From positions 2,542,001 through 2,606,000 of the forward strand of contig JAPVLO010000146.1 in assembly GCA_027257055.1 (NCBI GenBank): a stretch of 64,000 nt of DNA. Reading direction: 5' to 3'. The notes beneath the pieces were generated by a model. The model searched no databases and was not told where the DNA came from. It worked only from the letters and a program-made list of their open reading frames with translations. The first letter of the stretch is position 1. The number at the start of each line of letters is the position of its first letter. Shown piece by piece: positions 45,235-57,480 of this stretch. The DNA is from Cephalopachus bancanus. Taxonomy: Eukaryota > Chordata > Mammalia > Primates > Tarsiidae. The position numbers and the translations under genes were made by a program.

Positions 45235-48200
45235 AGATTAAAAACACATATGTTCCAACTCTAAAACCCAAAGAAAGACAACACACAAACAAGAAGAACA
45301 TCAGCAACTCTGTAAGAATATTAAGATAGGGATCAACTCTCATATTTCAATAATTTAGTTTGAATGTGAATGGACTAAATGCACCACTGAAAAGACATAG
45401 AATGGCAAAATGGATAAAATATCACCAGGCAACAATCTATTGCCTTCAAGAGACTCACCTTACTGGAAAGGACACTCACAGACTCAAAGTAAGAGGATGG
45501 GAAACAAATTTTCAGGTGAATGGAACACAAAAGAAAGGAGAAGTCATGACCTAGTCTCAGACAAAATACTCTTTAAGCTATCAAAAATTTAAAAAGATAG
45601 AGAAGGCCACTACATAATGATAAAAGGTTAAATCCATCGACAGGAAATATCCATCCTAAACATATATGCACCCAACATAGGAGCACCAACTTTCATAAAA
45701 CAGCTCCTAGGTAAACTAAAAAAAGATATTGACTCCAATACCATCATAGCTGGGGACTTTAATACCCCACTTACAACCCTAGACAGATCATCAGGACAAA
45801 AAATCAGCAACGAGATCCGAAACCTCAATGCGACTCTTGATCAAATGGACTTAATTGATACCTACAGAGCACACCATCCAAAGACCACAGAATACACATT
45901 CTACTCATCACTGCATGGAACGTACTCTAAGATCGACCACATACTTGGCCATAAACCAAGCATAAGCAAATTTAAAAGGATCAAAATTTTACCATGTACC
46001 TTCTCAGACCACAGCGGAATAAAAATAAACATTAACAGCAACAAGTTCCCCCCAAAACCCATAAAGACATGGACACTAAACAGCATGATGCTAAACAACA
46101 TCTGGGTCAATGATGAAATCAAAACAGAGATTAAAAGATACTTGGAAACAAATGAAAATGAAGAAACATCTTACCAAAATCACTGGGATGCCATGAAAGC
46201 TGTAGTAAGAGGGGAATTTATATCCCTACAAACGCACATGAAGAAAATGGAAGGATCACAAATTAACAGCCTAACAGGCCATCTAAGGAAGTTGGAAAAG
46301 CAAGACCACAAAAACCTTAATTTCAGCAGAAGAATCCAGATAACCAAAATAAAAGCCCAAACCTAGGACATAGAAGACAAAAAGATAATACAAAAAAATC
46401 AGTGAAACAAAAAGCTGGTTCTTTGAAAGGATAAACAAGATCAATGGTTCCCTAGCTAGACTGACCAAGAAAAAGAGAAAAAAAGCCCAAATAAACACAA
46501 TCAGAAATACAAAAGATGAAGTCACATCTGATCCTGAAGAAATACAAAAGTTCATTAGAGACTACAGTGTACACTTGTATGGAAACAAACTTGAAAACCT
46601 TAAGGAAATGGAGGACTTTCTGTCATCATACAGTCTGCCTAGGTTGAAACAAGAAGAAATTGAGACCCTAAATAGACCAATAACAATCAAGGAAATTGAC
46701 TATGTATTAAGAAAACTAACTACAAAAAAAAGCCCTGGACCAGGTGGTTTTCCAGCAGAATTCTACAAGACATTTAAAGAGGGGTTGATACCAATCCTAC
46801 TGAAGGTATTCCAGGCTATTGAGAAAGATAGAAATCTCCCCAAATCATTTTATGAAGCTAATATCACATTGATACCCAAGCCAGGTAAAGACCCAAGAAA
46901 GAAAGAGAACTACAGGCCAATATCTTTGATGAACATAGATGCTAAAATTCTCAACAAGATCCTAGCAAACCAGATTCAACAACACACCTCAAAAATCATC
47001 CATCATGACCAAGTAGGCTTCATCCCTGGGATGCAAGGCTGGTTCAACATTCGTAAAACCATAAATGTAATTAAATATGTCAACAAATGATAAAACAAAA
47101 ACCACATGATTATATCACTAGATGCAGAAAAAGCTTTTGATAAAATCCAGCACCCCTTCTTGATAAAAACCCTTGAACATCTAGGCATACGGGGAACATA
47201 CCTCAAAATAGTAAAAGCCATCTATGAGAAACTCACAGCCAGCATACTCCTAAATGGACAAAAATTGGAACCATTTCCCCTGAAAACTGGAACAAGACAA
47301 GGATGCCCACTCTCACCCCTCCGGTTCAATATAGTATTGGAAGTCCTGGCTAGAGCAATCAGAGAAGGGAAGGCAATCAGGGGTATCCAAATAGGAAAAG
47401 AGGAAGTCAAGTTATCTCTCTTTGCAGATGACATGATTGTGTACCTTGAAAACCCAAGAGAATCTGTCAAAAACCTCCTTACACTGATAAAGGCCTTTGG
47501 CAAAGTATCAGGATATAAAATAAATGTGCAAAAGACAATCCAATTTCTTTACACCAATAATAAACAAAGAGAAACCCAAATAAAAAGCACAATTCCATTC
47601 TCAATAGCTACCAAAAAAATGAAATACCTTGGCATCTTCCTAACCAGAAACGTGAAAGACCTTTACAATGAAAACTACAAAACACTGCTCAAAGAAATCA
47701 AAGATGACACAAACAGTAGAAAAATATCCCATTCTCATGGATTGGAAGAATCAACATTGTGAAGCTGTCCATCTTACCTAAGGCGATCTACAGATTTAAT
47801 GCAATGCCCATCAAATTACCAGCAACATTCTTCTCAGACCTAGAATAAACAACACAGGAATTCATATGGAAACACAAACGACCAAGAATAGCTAGGACAA
47901 TCCTCAACAAAAAAAACAAAGTAGGTGGTATCACATTACCAGACTTCAAACTTTACTATAAAGCTACAATCATCAAAACAGCTTGGTATTGGTACAGGAA
48001 CAGGCATATAGACCAATGGAATAGAATTGAGATTCCAGAAGCAAAACCTCAATTTCTCAACCAACTTATCTTCAACAAAACCTCCACCACCTACTACTGG
48101 GAAGAGGAGAACCTATTCAGTAAATGGTCCTGGGAAAACTGGCTGATCACATGCAGAAGATTGAAACAGGACCCCTATCTATCACCATAAACAAAAAATT

Positions 48201-49372
48201 AACTCTAAATGGATCATAGACCTAAATGTAAAACCTCAAACCATAAGAACCTTAGAAAATGAAGGACATACCCTCATGGAAATTGGAACTGGCATCCAAT
48301 TCCTGAACAAAACCTGAAACCTACAGGCCATGAGAGAGAAGATAGACAAGTGGGATCTCATTAAACTGACAAGCTTCTGCAAAGTCAAAGAAACCATCAA
48401 GAGAGCAGGGAGACAGCCTACAGACTGGGAAAAAGTATTTGCCAACTCCAGTCTGACAAAGGCTTAACATCTTGGATCTACAAGGAACTCAAATGTGCTG
48501 AAAAGAAAAAAACAAACAACTCCATTATAAAATGGGCAAAAGATATGAACAGACACTTCTCAAAGGAGGACGTCTGAGCAGCCAACAGACACATGAAGAA
48601 ATGTTCAACCTCACTAATCATCAGGGAGATGCAAATCAAAACCACACTGAGATACCACCTAACTCCAATCAGAATGGCAATTATCAATAACTCAAAAAAT
48701 AACAGTTGCTGGAGAGGGTGTAGCAAAAAGAAAACACTTTTACACTGTTGGTGGGAGTGTAAACTAGTGCAACCTCTGTGGAAAGCAGTGTGGCAATTCC
48801 TAAAAGCTCTAAATATCAACCTCCCATATGACCCCACAATCCCCCTACTGGGAATATACCCTGAAGAGCTCAAATCACTCTATAGAATAGACACCTGCAC
48901 ACGTATGTTTATCGCATCATTGTTCACAATAGCAAGAACCTGGAAGCAACCATGCTGTCTATCAAAAGAGGATTGGATTTAAAAAATGTGGTACATATAC
49001 ACGATGGAATGCTATGCAGCCATAAAAAAGAACAAAATCATGTATTTTGCAGCAACCTGGATGGAACTAGAGTCTATAATACTGAGTGACCTCTCACAGA
49101 AACAAAGATCTGAGTATCACATGTTCTCACTCATATAGTGGACCTTGAACATCCAACGTAATATTATAAGAAAATGACTGACAGTGGTGGGAAACTATTG
49201 GGGCAAGGGGAAGGGAGATGGGATTAACGGTAGTAAATACCTGTCTGGGGACAGGGAGACACCTCTTATCAACAAGGGTGCCTGAATGAAGCATATTTGT
49301 ATACCTAACCCTTAACTGTACCCCACAATACCATAATAAAATATATTGATTATTAAAAAAAAATTATTATTT
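45235..49372 (+). mobile_element. LINE-1 with near-complete ORF2 and 3' end
   Basis: About 4.1 kb of sense L1. The left limit is uncertain: L1-like inter-ORF sequence (AACATCAGCAACTCTGTAAG, CATATTTCAATAATTTAG) starts near 45240-45290. ORF1 and the 5' untranslated region are absent, so the copy is 5' truncated. ORF2 homology runs to about 49138, followed by a roughly 220-bp 3' untranslated region ending AATACCATAATAAAATATAT and an A-run near 49355. The element is moderately diverged, with several stops and frameshifts, so it is immobile. Its 3' end matches the short insertions at 3066, 9763 and 27537, which indicates one lineage of L1 active in this genome. An old Alu begins about 20 bp beyond the tail. 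Confidence 0.93.
45355..49138 (+). pseudogene. L1 ORF2 pseudogene (endonuclease-reverse transcriptase)
   Basis: ORF2p of L1 nicks target DNA and reverse transcribes L1 RNA. Domains in order: apurinic-type endonuclease start (LNVNGLNAPLKRHR, from 45360; QETHLT), AGDFNTP at about 45749-45769 and the catalytic SDH at 46004-46012; reverse transcriptase (46575-47762) with [28 protein letters not shown] and FADD at 47421-47432; and a C-terminal Cys/His-rich region (CWRGC, then LLHCWWEC, near 48711-48760). Length of about 3.8 kb fits a full-length ORF2. Damage includes a frameshift near 45545, a stop at 46364, tandem in-frame stops TGA-TAA at 47088-47093, a frameshift near 47740 and many stops from 48188 on. 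It is a dead copy. Confidence 0.93.
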
Positions 49373-49387
49373 AAAATATTTTTCAGT

Positions 49388-49701
49388 GAAGCCAGGAGTG
49401 GTGATTCACACTTATAATCCCAGCAGTTAGGCAGGTTGAGGCAGGAAGATCCCTTGTGGCCAGGAGTTTGAGACCAGTCTGGGAAACATAGACAGTCTCT
49501 GTGTCTTAAAAAAAAAAAAAAAGTTGGGCATGGTGTTACATGCTTGCAGCCCCTGCTGCTTGGGAGACTGAGGTACGAAGGTCACTTGAACCCAGAAGTT
49601 TGATATTGCTGAGAGCTATGATAGCACTATCACAACTGCACTTCAGCCTTGGTAACAGAGACCATGTCTATAAGTAAGTAGTAAATAACTAAATAAATAA
49701 A
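49388..49701 (+). mobile_element. Old dimeric Alu, sense
   Basis: GCCAGGAGTGGTGATTCACA, GGAGTTTGAGACCAGTCTGG, a middle A(14) linker, GTTGGGCATGGTGTTACATG and CTTCAGCCTTGGTAACAGAG, ending in an AAATAAATAAATA tail. Early Alu type, inserted next to the L1 tail. Confidence 0.9.
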
Positions 49702-49983
49702 TTTCAAATAATTAGATGTATAAAAAATAGAAATCTTAATAATATTCCACAAAACAATTAGACAAACTTAAAAAAATGAAGTAAAACATCTGAAAATAAG
49801 ATATATAAAATTGAAATAGAAAACTCAATGAACTGCATAAATGATAGCTAGACACAGCTAAAGAGGAAATGAGAAATTGGAGAAAAAGATCACAGAAAAA
49901 AAAAAATGCAACTTGGACCAATAAAGAGATTAAACACACAAAAAACAGTTAAGTGAAATGGAGGATAGAATGGAATTATCTAA
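49702..49983. other. Unassigned A-rich DNA
   Basis: A-rich on the plus strand (for example GAAAAAAAAAAATGCAACT). No family recognised. Confidence 0.4.
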
Positions 49984-50155
49984 GGCTTGGTGTGGTGGCT
50001 CACACCAGTAATCCCAGATACTTGGGAAGCTAAGGCAGGAGATTGCTTGAGCCCAGAATGTTGAGGCTGCAGTGAGCCATGATCACGCCACTACATTCCA
50101 ACCTGGGTGACAAAGTGAGATCCTGACTAAGACAAAAAACAAACAAACAGAAAAG
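49984..50155 (+). mobile_element. Alu monomer (right-arm/FRAM-like), sense
   Basis: GGCTTGGTGTGGTGGCTCAC, GTTGAGGCTGCAGTGAGCCA and CCAACCTGGGTGACAAAGTG in about 165 bp, with a CAAACAAACAG tail. A single arm only; could be a free monomer or a deleted Alu. Confidence 0.85.
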
Positions 50156-51111
50156 CAGAAAATGTCCAGTATTGAAAATGAAATATTCAGACTGAGCTCT
50201 GAGCAAGAGAAACAGAGCAGAATTTCTCTTTACTGAATGGTTCCTCTTGACAGTTTCAGAGATTCTGTCCATTAAGGTGTCTTCTTTGCTCTCTTTTGAC
50301 ACTTTTTACAGTGTGTTCTATACTTACAATGAGGAAGTGATTATAGGGTACAACAGTGCACTATTGCCTCTGTCAGTTGAATTCAGTTTTTAAAAAGTCA
50401 GTTGTGTTTTGTCACTAAGTATTAAAGAGAGTTGTACATGTTATTTTTATTATCTAAACCAAGAAAATACAAATATGAAACAAAAAACTGTGCCAAGTAA
50501 AACTAAACTGATTTTTTTGGGGGGAATTTCATAGGCATGCCAGGTAAATGAACTGCCTGCAAAGTTAGATTTTGTCACAAGGACTATGAAATTCAGGTTA
50601 AAAGTCATGTCTGGAGTATGGTAAACACAAATACTTTGTATAATGTGTTTAAGTTCTTACTTTCACTATAAAGATACTGGAATTGGAAATTATAGAGAAT
50701 GCGTGATGCATGTAGTTCATGAAGGAAAGATAGCATTAAGGAAAGGTTTTGTGCTATATCAGAAAGTTTTCAAACAACACAAATTATATGTTTGAGTTTC
50801 AATTAAATGCCTAAAATTAGCATTACTTATTTTTAAAACAATTCCAAGCTTTAGCTTTTGTAGTTTTTTTGCTTCTCCAATGAGCTAATGTAATGGCTTG
50901 GATAAAAGATCATCCTCACAAAAATCAACAACAACAAAACCTATAACCATGATCAAACTACAGAACATCAAATTCAGGAATGAAAGGCAGTTACTTACTG
51001 AGAAAAGAAACTCAAACACCAGCAACAGAGTTTGAATTAGCAACTGTATCTAAGATTCCACTGCCAAATCCAACTGTCATGCTATGATTTCTTCTAGGGC
51101 TGCTCATATAT
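50156..51111. other. Unassigned AT-rich DNA
   Basis: No family or gene recognised. Confidence 0.5.
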
Positions 51112-52045
51112 TTTTAGCTTTTATATTTAGGCTGCTGTACCAGCAGCATTTGTTGGAGACTATTCTTTCCCCCATTGCTGTGATGTGGCACCCTTGTCAA
51201 ACATCAATTGGCCATAGACATATGGATTGATTTCTGAACTCTCAATTCTATTCCATTGCTATATATCTATGCTTATGCCAGTACCACACTATTTCGATTG
51301 CTAGAGCTTTGTAGTAAGTTTTAAAATTGGGAAGTATGAATCGTTCAATTTTGTCCTTTTTCAAGATTTTTTTTGCTATTTAAGGCCTCTTGCAATTCGA
51401 TATGAATTTGAGGATTGACTTTTCCATTTCTGCAAAAAAAGACCATTGCAATTTTGATAGAGATTGCATTTAATCTGCAGATCACTTTAGGTAAATATTG
51501 ACATCTTAGCAATTTTATTTAAGTATTCCAATTCATGAACCCAGAATATCTTTTTGCAATTATTTAAACCTTCTGTAATTTCTAGTTTTGTGGTTTTCAT
51601 TGTACAAGTCTTTCAATTTCTTGGCTAAACTGATCCTTAGATATTTTATTCTTTTAGATCCTATTGTAAATACATTTGTTTTCTTTTTGGATTGCTCATT
51701 GCTGATATATAGAAACCCAAATGATTTTTGTCTATTGATTTTGAATCTTGTAACTTTCCTAAATTTGTTTGCTAGCTCTACTAGTTTTCTTGTGGATTTT
51801 AAATATGTACGATTGTGGCATCTGCAAATAGAGATAGTCTTACTACTTTTTAAAAGACTTGGATGCCTTTTACTATTTTTTCTTATCAAATTGCTCTGGC
51901 TAAAACTTCCAGTACAATGTTGAATAGTGGTGAAAACCATGCTTGTCTTGTTCTTGTTTTAGAAAGAAAGCGTTTAGTCTTTCATCATGGAAACTTTCAT
52001 CATCTTAGCTATGGGTTTTTCATAAATGCTCTTTATCATGTTGAT
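51112..52045 (-). mobile_element. L1M-type ORF2 fragment (reverse transcriptase region), antisense
   Basis: The plus strand reads GGCACCCTTGTCAAACATCA, CTCAATTCTATTCCATTGCT, TATGCCAGTACCACACTATT, GATAGAGATTGCATTTAATC, CATCTGCAAATAGAGATAGT and CCAGTACAATGTTGAATAGT, all in the order of antisense L1 ORF2. It spans the reverse transcriptase core (the FADD site is the antisense of TCATCTGCAAA, with change) into the segment before the C-terminus. Both ends and the tail are missing. The 126-codon minus and 111-codon plus frames are parts of it. It is clearly older than the L1 at 45 kb. Confidence 0.9.
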
Positions 52046-54254
52046 GCACTGACTTTGAAAAATATGAAGCTATTTGGATATTTTGAAAACAAGAGAAAAT
52101 ATTTTTTAAAACTCAGATATTTCAAAGGTGATTGAAAGTAAGACAATCTAATATTTTTGGATTTTTCTAAGGGAGAATAGAGACACTGATTAACACTTTA
52201 AGACATTTGTTAAGTATTCTTCCAGTGGTTAATTTAAGTGTTTAACATGCTAACTTGACTTATCAAAGTCTATCTTTAACTAATATCTTGATGAGTTAAG
52301 ACACTGACAAATAAAAAGGGAGAAAATCATAGGGAATAGAAAATAAATAAATGTGATTACTTGGATCAAAAGAATTTCTACTGAAACGAATGTTAAAAAT
52401 TCTCAGATTCAATTTTTAAAAAATCAATAGCACATAACTCCGAATAACATAATTATAAAGGAGACATCTGTAATACATTGAAAAAAATGTAAGTTAAAGA
52501 GATGGAAAAATATGTAGTAGGAAAATAATCCAAAGAAAATTGGTCCATAATTTTAACAACAAGCACAATAGGTCTTGCAGAATTATATTTTACTGGCTGT
52601 TGAAAGGACACCAGTTCACAGAATCAATGAGCCCTGGAAGAAGACAACTGGGAACACCAGGAAATAAGGAAGCTCAGAAAGAATTCAGGAAGCAGGAAAC
52701 ATTGCAACACCCTTGGGCAGTAATAGCCTGGTCAGTGTGTTGCCACAGCTGCCATGGCTGTCATCACTTCTGTTGCTGCTGCTACTGCGAGGATTCTGAC
52801 TCTCAAAATTCCTTGATTTCTTGTCTCACACACTTCAAATACCAGGAGCATGGCTGGTTGAGCTTGTGCTCCATGCTATTCCTTGCTGTTTTAAGAGGGT
52901 TGTAAGAAGGCTTGGTGTCCATGGTGGAGGCGGGCACTAGAACTCGTCTCTGGTCAACATGACAAATAGTGGAGAGCAGAAATTCAACAAAAGGAAATTG
53001 GTGAAACTATGGAGAGCAATATACAAAATCTTTTTTTAAAATGTCTGGAAAGATACAAGCAATTCGAAGCAATTATAATGTGAGAGGAAAGGGATAAACT
53101 CAATGGAATTTTAAAACTTGTATACACTTATGAAAATTTTTACATTATTTTTGGGATGAAATAGCACTCATGCATGGCTTTTGTATTTTTTAAAAAGGTA
53201 TTAAAATTATATTTTAAAAAGAACTTTCGCCTTTCAGAGTGAGAATTATATACTCACAGCACTTTTAAACTTTCATGGGAATAACTGATGAAAACCCTGC
53301 TTCAGCAAAATTCAAGGGAGGAGAAATTTTCCTGGGACTGTAGAAATTTCACCGTTGGCTAATCTACTTTTTCCCCCTTGAAATGTGTTAGCTTCATCTA
53401 CCTTTAGAAGTTCCTTCTGTTGAAAACTCTGGATGATTTTTTTTTCTCTCTGAAGCCAGCTAGATACTTTGTAGTCAAATAAATTGTCAGAAAAAAATTG
53501 CTGTCTCCAGAGATTTTTGCTGTAGTAAAAATGTGGCCACTGCCTTTGCAGAGTAGCTCACCAATTGGGATTATATATATAAACCCATGAAAAATAAAAG
53601 CTACATTGTATCATTTTCAAATTAATCATGCTTCTATGAAAATTTAGTTTTACGTAAGTATAACGGCATTGCATGTGTGTTTATATGTGAGAAAGAAAGG
53701 TGGCAGGGGTGGAGGAGAGGTGGAAGCAGAAAGAGAGACAAAAACAAACAGATTGACTCATGGCAACTCTGTAAGGCCAGTGTAGTTATTTACATTCCAG
53801 GAGAAACAACAACCTGGAGAATAAAACAGCCCAAAATTTGTACCTTTACTAATAATACCTATCTAACACTGTAACTGAAGCTAGTTGTTACACCGTAACT
53901 CAAGAGGGTAACATTTTGGAGATTTCTTCTGTGATATTCATCAATGAATTATTTGATTGAAATTTAGGGATTCCATTATTTGATGCATTCATTTATTCCT
54001 CTTAGGTGACCTTGCATGGCAGTTTTCATGCTATACAATGAGGATTCAGAGTGAATCAAACTTGGGATGGTGAAAGACATACAAGCCAGGCAATTAACAT
54101 AGGAGTGTGATCTGTGGTTGTATGTCCAGAAAGCTTTGAATGCTCAGAGAAAATAAATTTCTAGATGAGATTGGAGGTTTTGGTAGAGGAGAGTGTTGGG
54201 GTGTATCAAGGAAATAAACTTGAACTAAGTGTAAAGGATGAAAACTATAGTAGA
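52046..54254. other. Unassigned DNA
   Basis: 52540-53010 is richer in G and C (CAGTGTGTTGCCACAGCTGC, GTTGCTGCTGCTACTGCGAG) and may be an old LTR; its 121-codon frame (52540-52905) has no known motif. 53980-54250 weakly resembles the ancient repeat at 56890. Nothing else is recognised. Confidence 0.4.
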
Positions 54255-54259
54255 AAAAG

Positions 54260-54404
54260 TAAAGAAGCTGGGCATGGTGGTGTACACTTGTAGTCCCAGC
54301 TACACAGGAGGATTCTTTGACCCTAAGAGTTGAAGGCTAATTGAGCTGAGGTCATGCCACTGCACTCCAGCCTAGGCAACAGAGCAAGCAAGACTCTGTC
54401 TCCA
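54260..54404 (+). mobile_element. Alu right-arm monomer, sense
   Basis: GCTGGGCATGGTGGTGTACA, TTGTAGTCCCAGCTACACAG and CACTCCAGCCTAGGCAACAG, then CTCTGTCTCCAAAAAGG. No left arm. It leads into a purine-rich tract. Confidence 0.88.
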
Positions 54405-54486
54405 AAAAGGAACGGAGGGAGGGAGGGAGAGGGAGGGAGGGAGGGAGAAAGGAAGGAGAGAAGAGAAAGAAAAAAAGAAAAGAGAT
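54405..54486. repeat. Purine microsatellite (GGGA)n/(GAAA)n
   Basis: Pure purine after CC at 54401; GGAGGGAGGGAGAGGGAGGG grading into AAAGAAAAG. Grown from the tail of the preceding Alu arm, as at 37014. Confidence 0.9.
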
Positions 54487-54791
54487 TTAGATAAATAATT
54501 GATATACAAGATAAGATCTGTGATCGACTTTGGGGCCATGAGGCAGAGTATTTTAGGAAAATCACTGTTTTTAATAGGCAGGAAAGATTTTTGTTTGCAG
54601 CATGCGTGACTCTGGATTGATAAGAGGGGATCTATTGTGGCCATCGGCCGTTTTAATTGTCCAGTATCTAGTAACCCTCTTTCTGGTAACCTTAACCCAA
54701 ATCCCATTCCATTTGGGGATTTAGCTCCTTCTTTACTTCTGGTCCCTTTGGTTTTTGTATAATCTGACACACGTCTTGTATACACACTCAT

Positions 54792-54795
<4 letters not shown>

Positions 54796-54846
<51 letters not shown>
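54796..54846. repeat. (CA)n microsatellite
   Basis: About 25 CA units after CATGCACATA, ending at CACATATC. The Cys/Val-alternating minus frame over it is an artefact. Confidence 0.95.
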
Positions 54847-54849
<3 letters not shown>

Positions 54850-54884
54850 CACTCCTGAGGCAGAGCCATAGTAATGGGTCAAGA

Positions 54885-55150
54885 CTTGGGCATGTGACCC
54901 AATCAGACCTAAGGCAAAACTTATTAGGTAATTTCCAGGAATGAGATGTTTACTTTCTTCTGTTAAGCCCTAAACCTGAAAGAATGTTGGGGCTGGAGCT
55001 CCAGGCAACCTCTTGCTACCATGTGACTCTTGAAACTGAAGCCAATATGACAGAAGGCAGGGTAAAGATGTGGAGAGAAACCAACTCCTAATTATATTTT
55101 CTGGGACCTGAATCCAGTCTTGTCATTTTATGTGAGACAATAAGTCAGTT
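54885..55150 (+). mobile_element. Possible ancient LTR-like repeat (MaLR/MLT-like?)
   Basis: GGGCATGTGACCCAATCAGA, GGGGCTGGAGCTCCAGGCAA, ACTGAAGCCAATATGACAGA, GTGGAGAGAAACCAACTCCT and TATGTGAGACAATAAGTCAG follow in order an old dispersed repeat I remember (CACATGACCCAGGC, GGAGAGAGAC, TGAGCCAATAAATTCC). The class is uncertain. Confidence 0.4.
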
Positions 55151-55234
55151 TGATTGTATTTTCTTTTACTTGGATTAAGAGTTCAATGGATGCAGTCTCC
55201 TGGAGAGGAAACAGTAGGCTAGGTAATGGAAGGG

Positions 55235-55415
55235 AACAAGCTAACATTTATTAAGCGACCATTTTGTCCCCACCTTGTGAAGCTAGGCATTACAGTCTTT
55301 TGTTTTTTAAAAAAGTTCACAATATTTCAGGAAACCAAATGAGAGAACCTGTCTTAGCCCAGAGTTCTGCCTAATTCCAAATTCTACTCATTTTCCATCA
55401 CACTGAGCTTTTGGT
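55235..55415 (-). mobile_element. MIR-type SINE, antisense
   Basis: AACATTTATTAAGCGACCAT, then TAGCCCAGAGTTCTGCCTAA and TCCATCACACTGAGC fit the antisense L2-like end and tRNA-related part of MIR, with a poorly conserved middle. Confidence 0.5.
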
Positions 55416-55432
55416 TTTGGCTTAACTATAGG

Positions 55433-55660
55433 CCAGCATGTCCTAAACTGCGTTTCAGGGAACGTTAACATTCTGTGAGATGTCAATAATTGTTATATGA
55501 GGAAAAATTCTATTTTGGTCTTACAAACTCTTTGTATGGCAGAAAATGTTAAACCTACATATGTGTGGATTGTATTATTTCATGTCTTTTAGAGGTGGTT
55601 CAAGGGGTCTGATGAGAGATCACCCACAGCATGAATTAAGGAATGTTGAAAATTTTTCAC
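55433..55660 (+). mobile_element. Possible hAT-type MER element remnant
   Basis: CCTAAACTGCGTTTCAGGGA, CTGTGAGATGTCAATAATTG and TTCTATTTTGGTC resemble a short non-autonomous hAT element whose end reads AACTGTGTTCCGTGGAACAC, TTCCGCGAGATGTTAATAG. Low certainty. Confidence 0.4.
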
Positions 55661-56610
55661 TGGTGCACAGGCAAAGTTTTCAGACTACACAATGTATTAA
55701 ATTATGCACTGATTTGAGATTTTAAAGTTGTGCTTTTAAGTTATTTAGGGGCTGTTATTCCGTGTGTTGCTATTAGAGGTTTACACCACATATGGATATG
55801 TGGTTGACAAAGGGAAAGTTTTGAATAAAAAACACACTCCAATTATTCTCAAATAAAACAAGAAAGAAAATAAAAATGATTCCAAGTGAATATGATTAGC
55901 AGAGATTGTAAATTCACCCCCAAAGTGTAGAGTGAATCATTCAAGATTAAATACTTAAATATTTTGAATATGGCCGTATATAAGAGTTAAAACACTAAAT
56001 TTATATTATTATCTTTGCTGCAATTTGCTTTTGAAATGTGAGAGTTGTGTAATGTCCTAGAATTTTTTAAAAATTAGATATATTAGATAATATTATTAAT
56101 ATAAGACCTGGCTCAAAAACATCATTCTTACTACTTAATGACTACATGGAAAAAAGGACATAGAAATACTGTTCTCATACAAAAGATTGGTAATTTTATG
56201 TTATTTTATGTTACAAAATATATAATAAATATGGCTTACTGCCTCTAGATATTCAAATTATTGTCATTCTTAATTTTAAAAAATGATTTGGTTTGCTTAA
56301 AGGCACTCTTGTTCAGTTATAAAATTTTAAATACATACAAATGAATTTAGATTTCTGGCAGAAATTATTTCATTTGAGACCCTCTTGGTTGTCTTCTGTG
56401 ATGTAAAGGAGACTTTAATTTTCTTGGAACTGTTAGTTCTACAGGTGGAAGAAATTGCATGATTTCTTCTACCCCTAAAAATGGGAGGAGGTTGTGCGGG
56501 AGGCTCCATATTCTACCGCCACATTTCTGGACAATAGAGGCCCGGCCTCCATCAAAGGGACTTCTGAGTATCTTGGGCTATTGACAACTTGGGTGCCTCA
56601 AGGAAAAGAA
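55661..56610. other. Unassigned AT-rich DNA
   Basis: Nothing recognised. Confidence 0.5.
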
Positions 56611-56665
56611 ATTGGAATAAAGTCTTGCTGGTTCAGTTGAGAGAAGTTGGAATAAAGTCTTGCTG
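56611..56665. repeat. 35-bp tandem duplication
   Basis: TTGGAATAAAGTCTTGCTG occurs at 56612-56630 and 56647-56665, spaced by 35 bp. The copies are identical over 19 bases, so the event is fairly recent or conserved. Confidence 0.85.
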
Positions 56666-56889
56666 CTGGAATATCAACATGCAGTGGGTTGGCTGCTCTC
56701 TGAGAGAGGTTCTAGACAGGGCTAGCTACATGGCCTTGCAACCTCTACAGTCATTCAGAGCCCTGCACTTACTTTCATGTTCTACTGTCACCATCATAAA
56801 AGCTTTAATAATTTTGAACTTGGTTCCCTGAATTTTTCATTTTGTCCTGGGTCCCATAAATTATGTAGCTGGTCCTACTTGTAGGAGCT

Positions 56890-57480
56890 GAGCACACATA
56901 ATAAACAAAATGGAAAAACGATTTGCTTTCATGAGGTTTACAGTCTAATAGAAGAGACAAAAAATAAACAGCATAACTAAGTATAAAATAATGAGCTAAG
57001 GGATACGTCCTAAGAAGAATAATTTTTTAAAAATCAAGAGGAGATAAAATATACATGCATATGGGTGGAGTTTGAAATTTTATATAAGGTGACTGTGAAG
57101 TCCGCAGGGCAAATGTAAAATTTGAATAATGACCTGAAGAGGGTGAGGGAGTAAGTCATATTAAGATAAGATAGAAAAGACAGAGGGACCAGCTTGTACA
57201 AAGACCCTGAGAGGAGAGTGTGCCTAGAACAGTAAGCTAGTCGATGTAGCTGGAGAAGATACATGAAGGGGAAAGTAATTGAAGGTGAAGTCAGAGAAGG
57301 TAGTGGAGGACTTTGGATTGATTCTAAGTGAGATGGGAAGTCCCAAGATGGTTTGAGCAGAGGCATGGCATGATCTGTAAGGATCACAGTAACTTCTGTG
57401 TTGAGAATAGACCCAGGGAGCAGTGTTGGCTGAACAGGTAGAATAATCACACCTCCGTGAATACCATGTAAGAAGTTCAC
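56890..57480 (+). mobile_element. Long ancient dispersed repeat (L2/LINE-like, family uncertain)
   Basis: The order of TTTCATGAGGTTTACAGTCT, AATAATGACCTGAAGAGGGT, TACAAAGACCCTGAGAGGAG, GTGTAGC-like TGTAGCTGGAGAAGATA, TTTGGATTGATTCTAAGTGA, GATGGGAAGTCCCAAGATGG and ATGGCATGATCTGTAAGGAT matches an old mammalian repeat that I recognise by its text (CCCTCATGGAGCTTACA, CAAAGGCCCTGAGG, GTGTGGCTGGAGC, GAGATGGGAAGCCATTGGAGGG). The 148-codon minus frame is antisense to it and is not a gene. Confidence 0.65.

Noticed and set aside
46575..47762. Reverse transcriptase frames considered as an active L1 or a retroviral pol
   Set aside because: Motif set is that of L1 ORF2, and in-frame stops plus frameshifts exclude activity.
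52540..52905. 121-codon frame with His/Cys cluster (CCHSCHGCHH-like)
   Set aside because: The clustered Cys and His residues do not have zinc-finger spacing and come from a GCTGC-rich DNA stretch.
57034..57480. 148-codon minus frame
   Set aside because: It is antisense to a recognisable ancient repeat and has no motif of its own.
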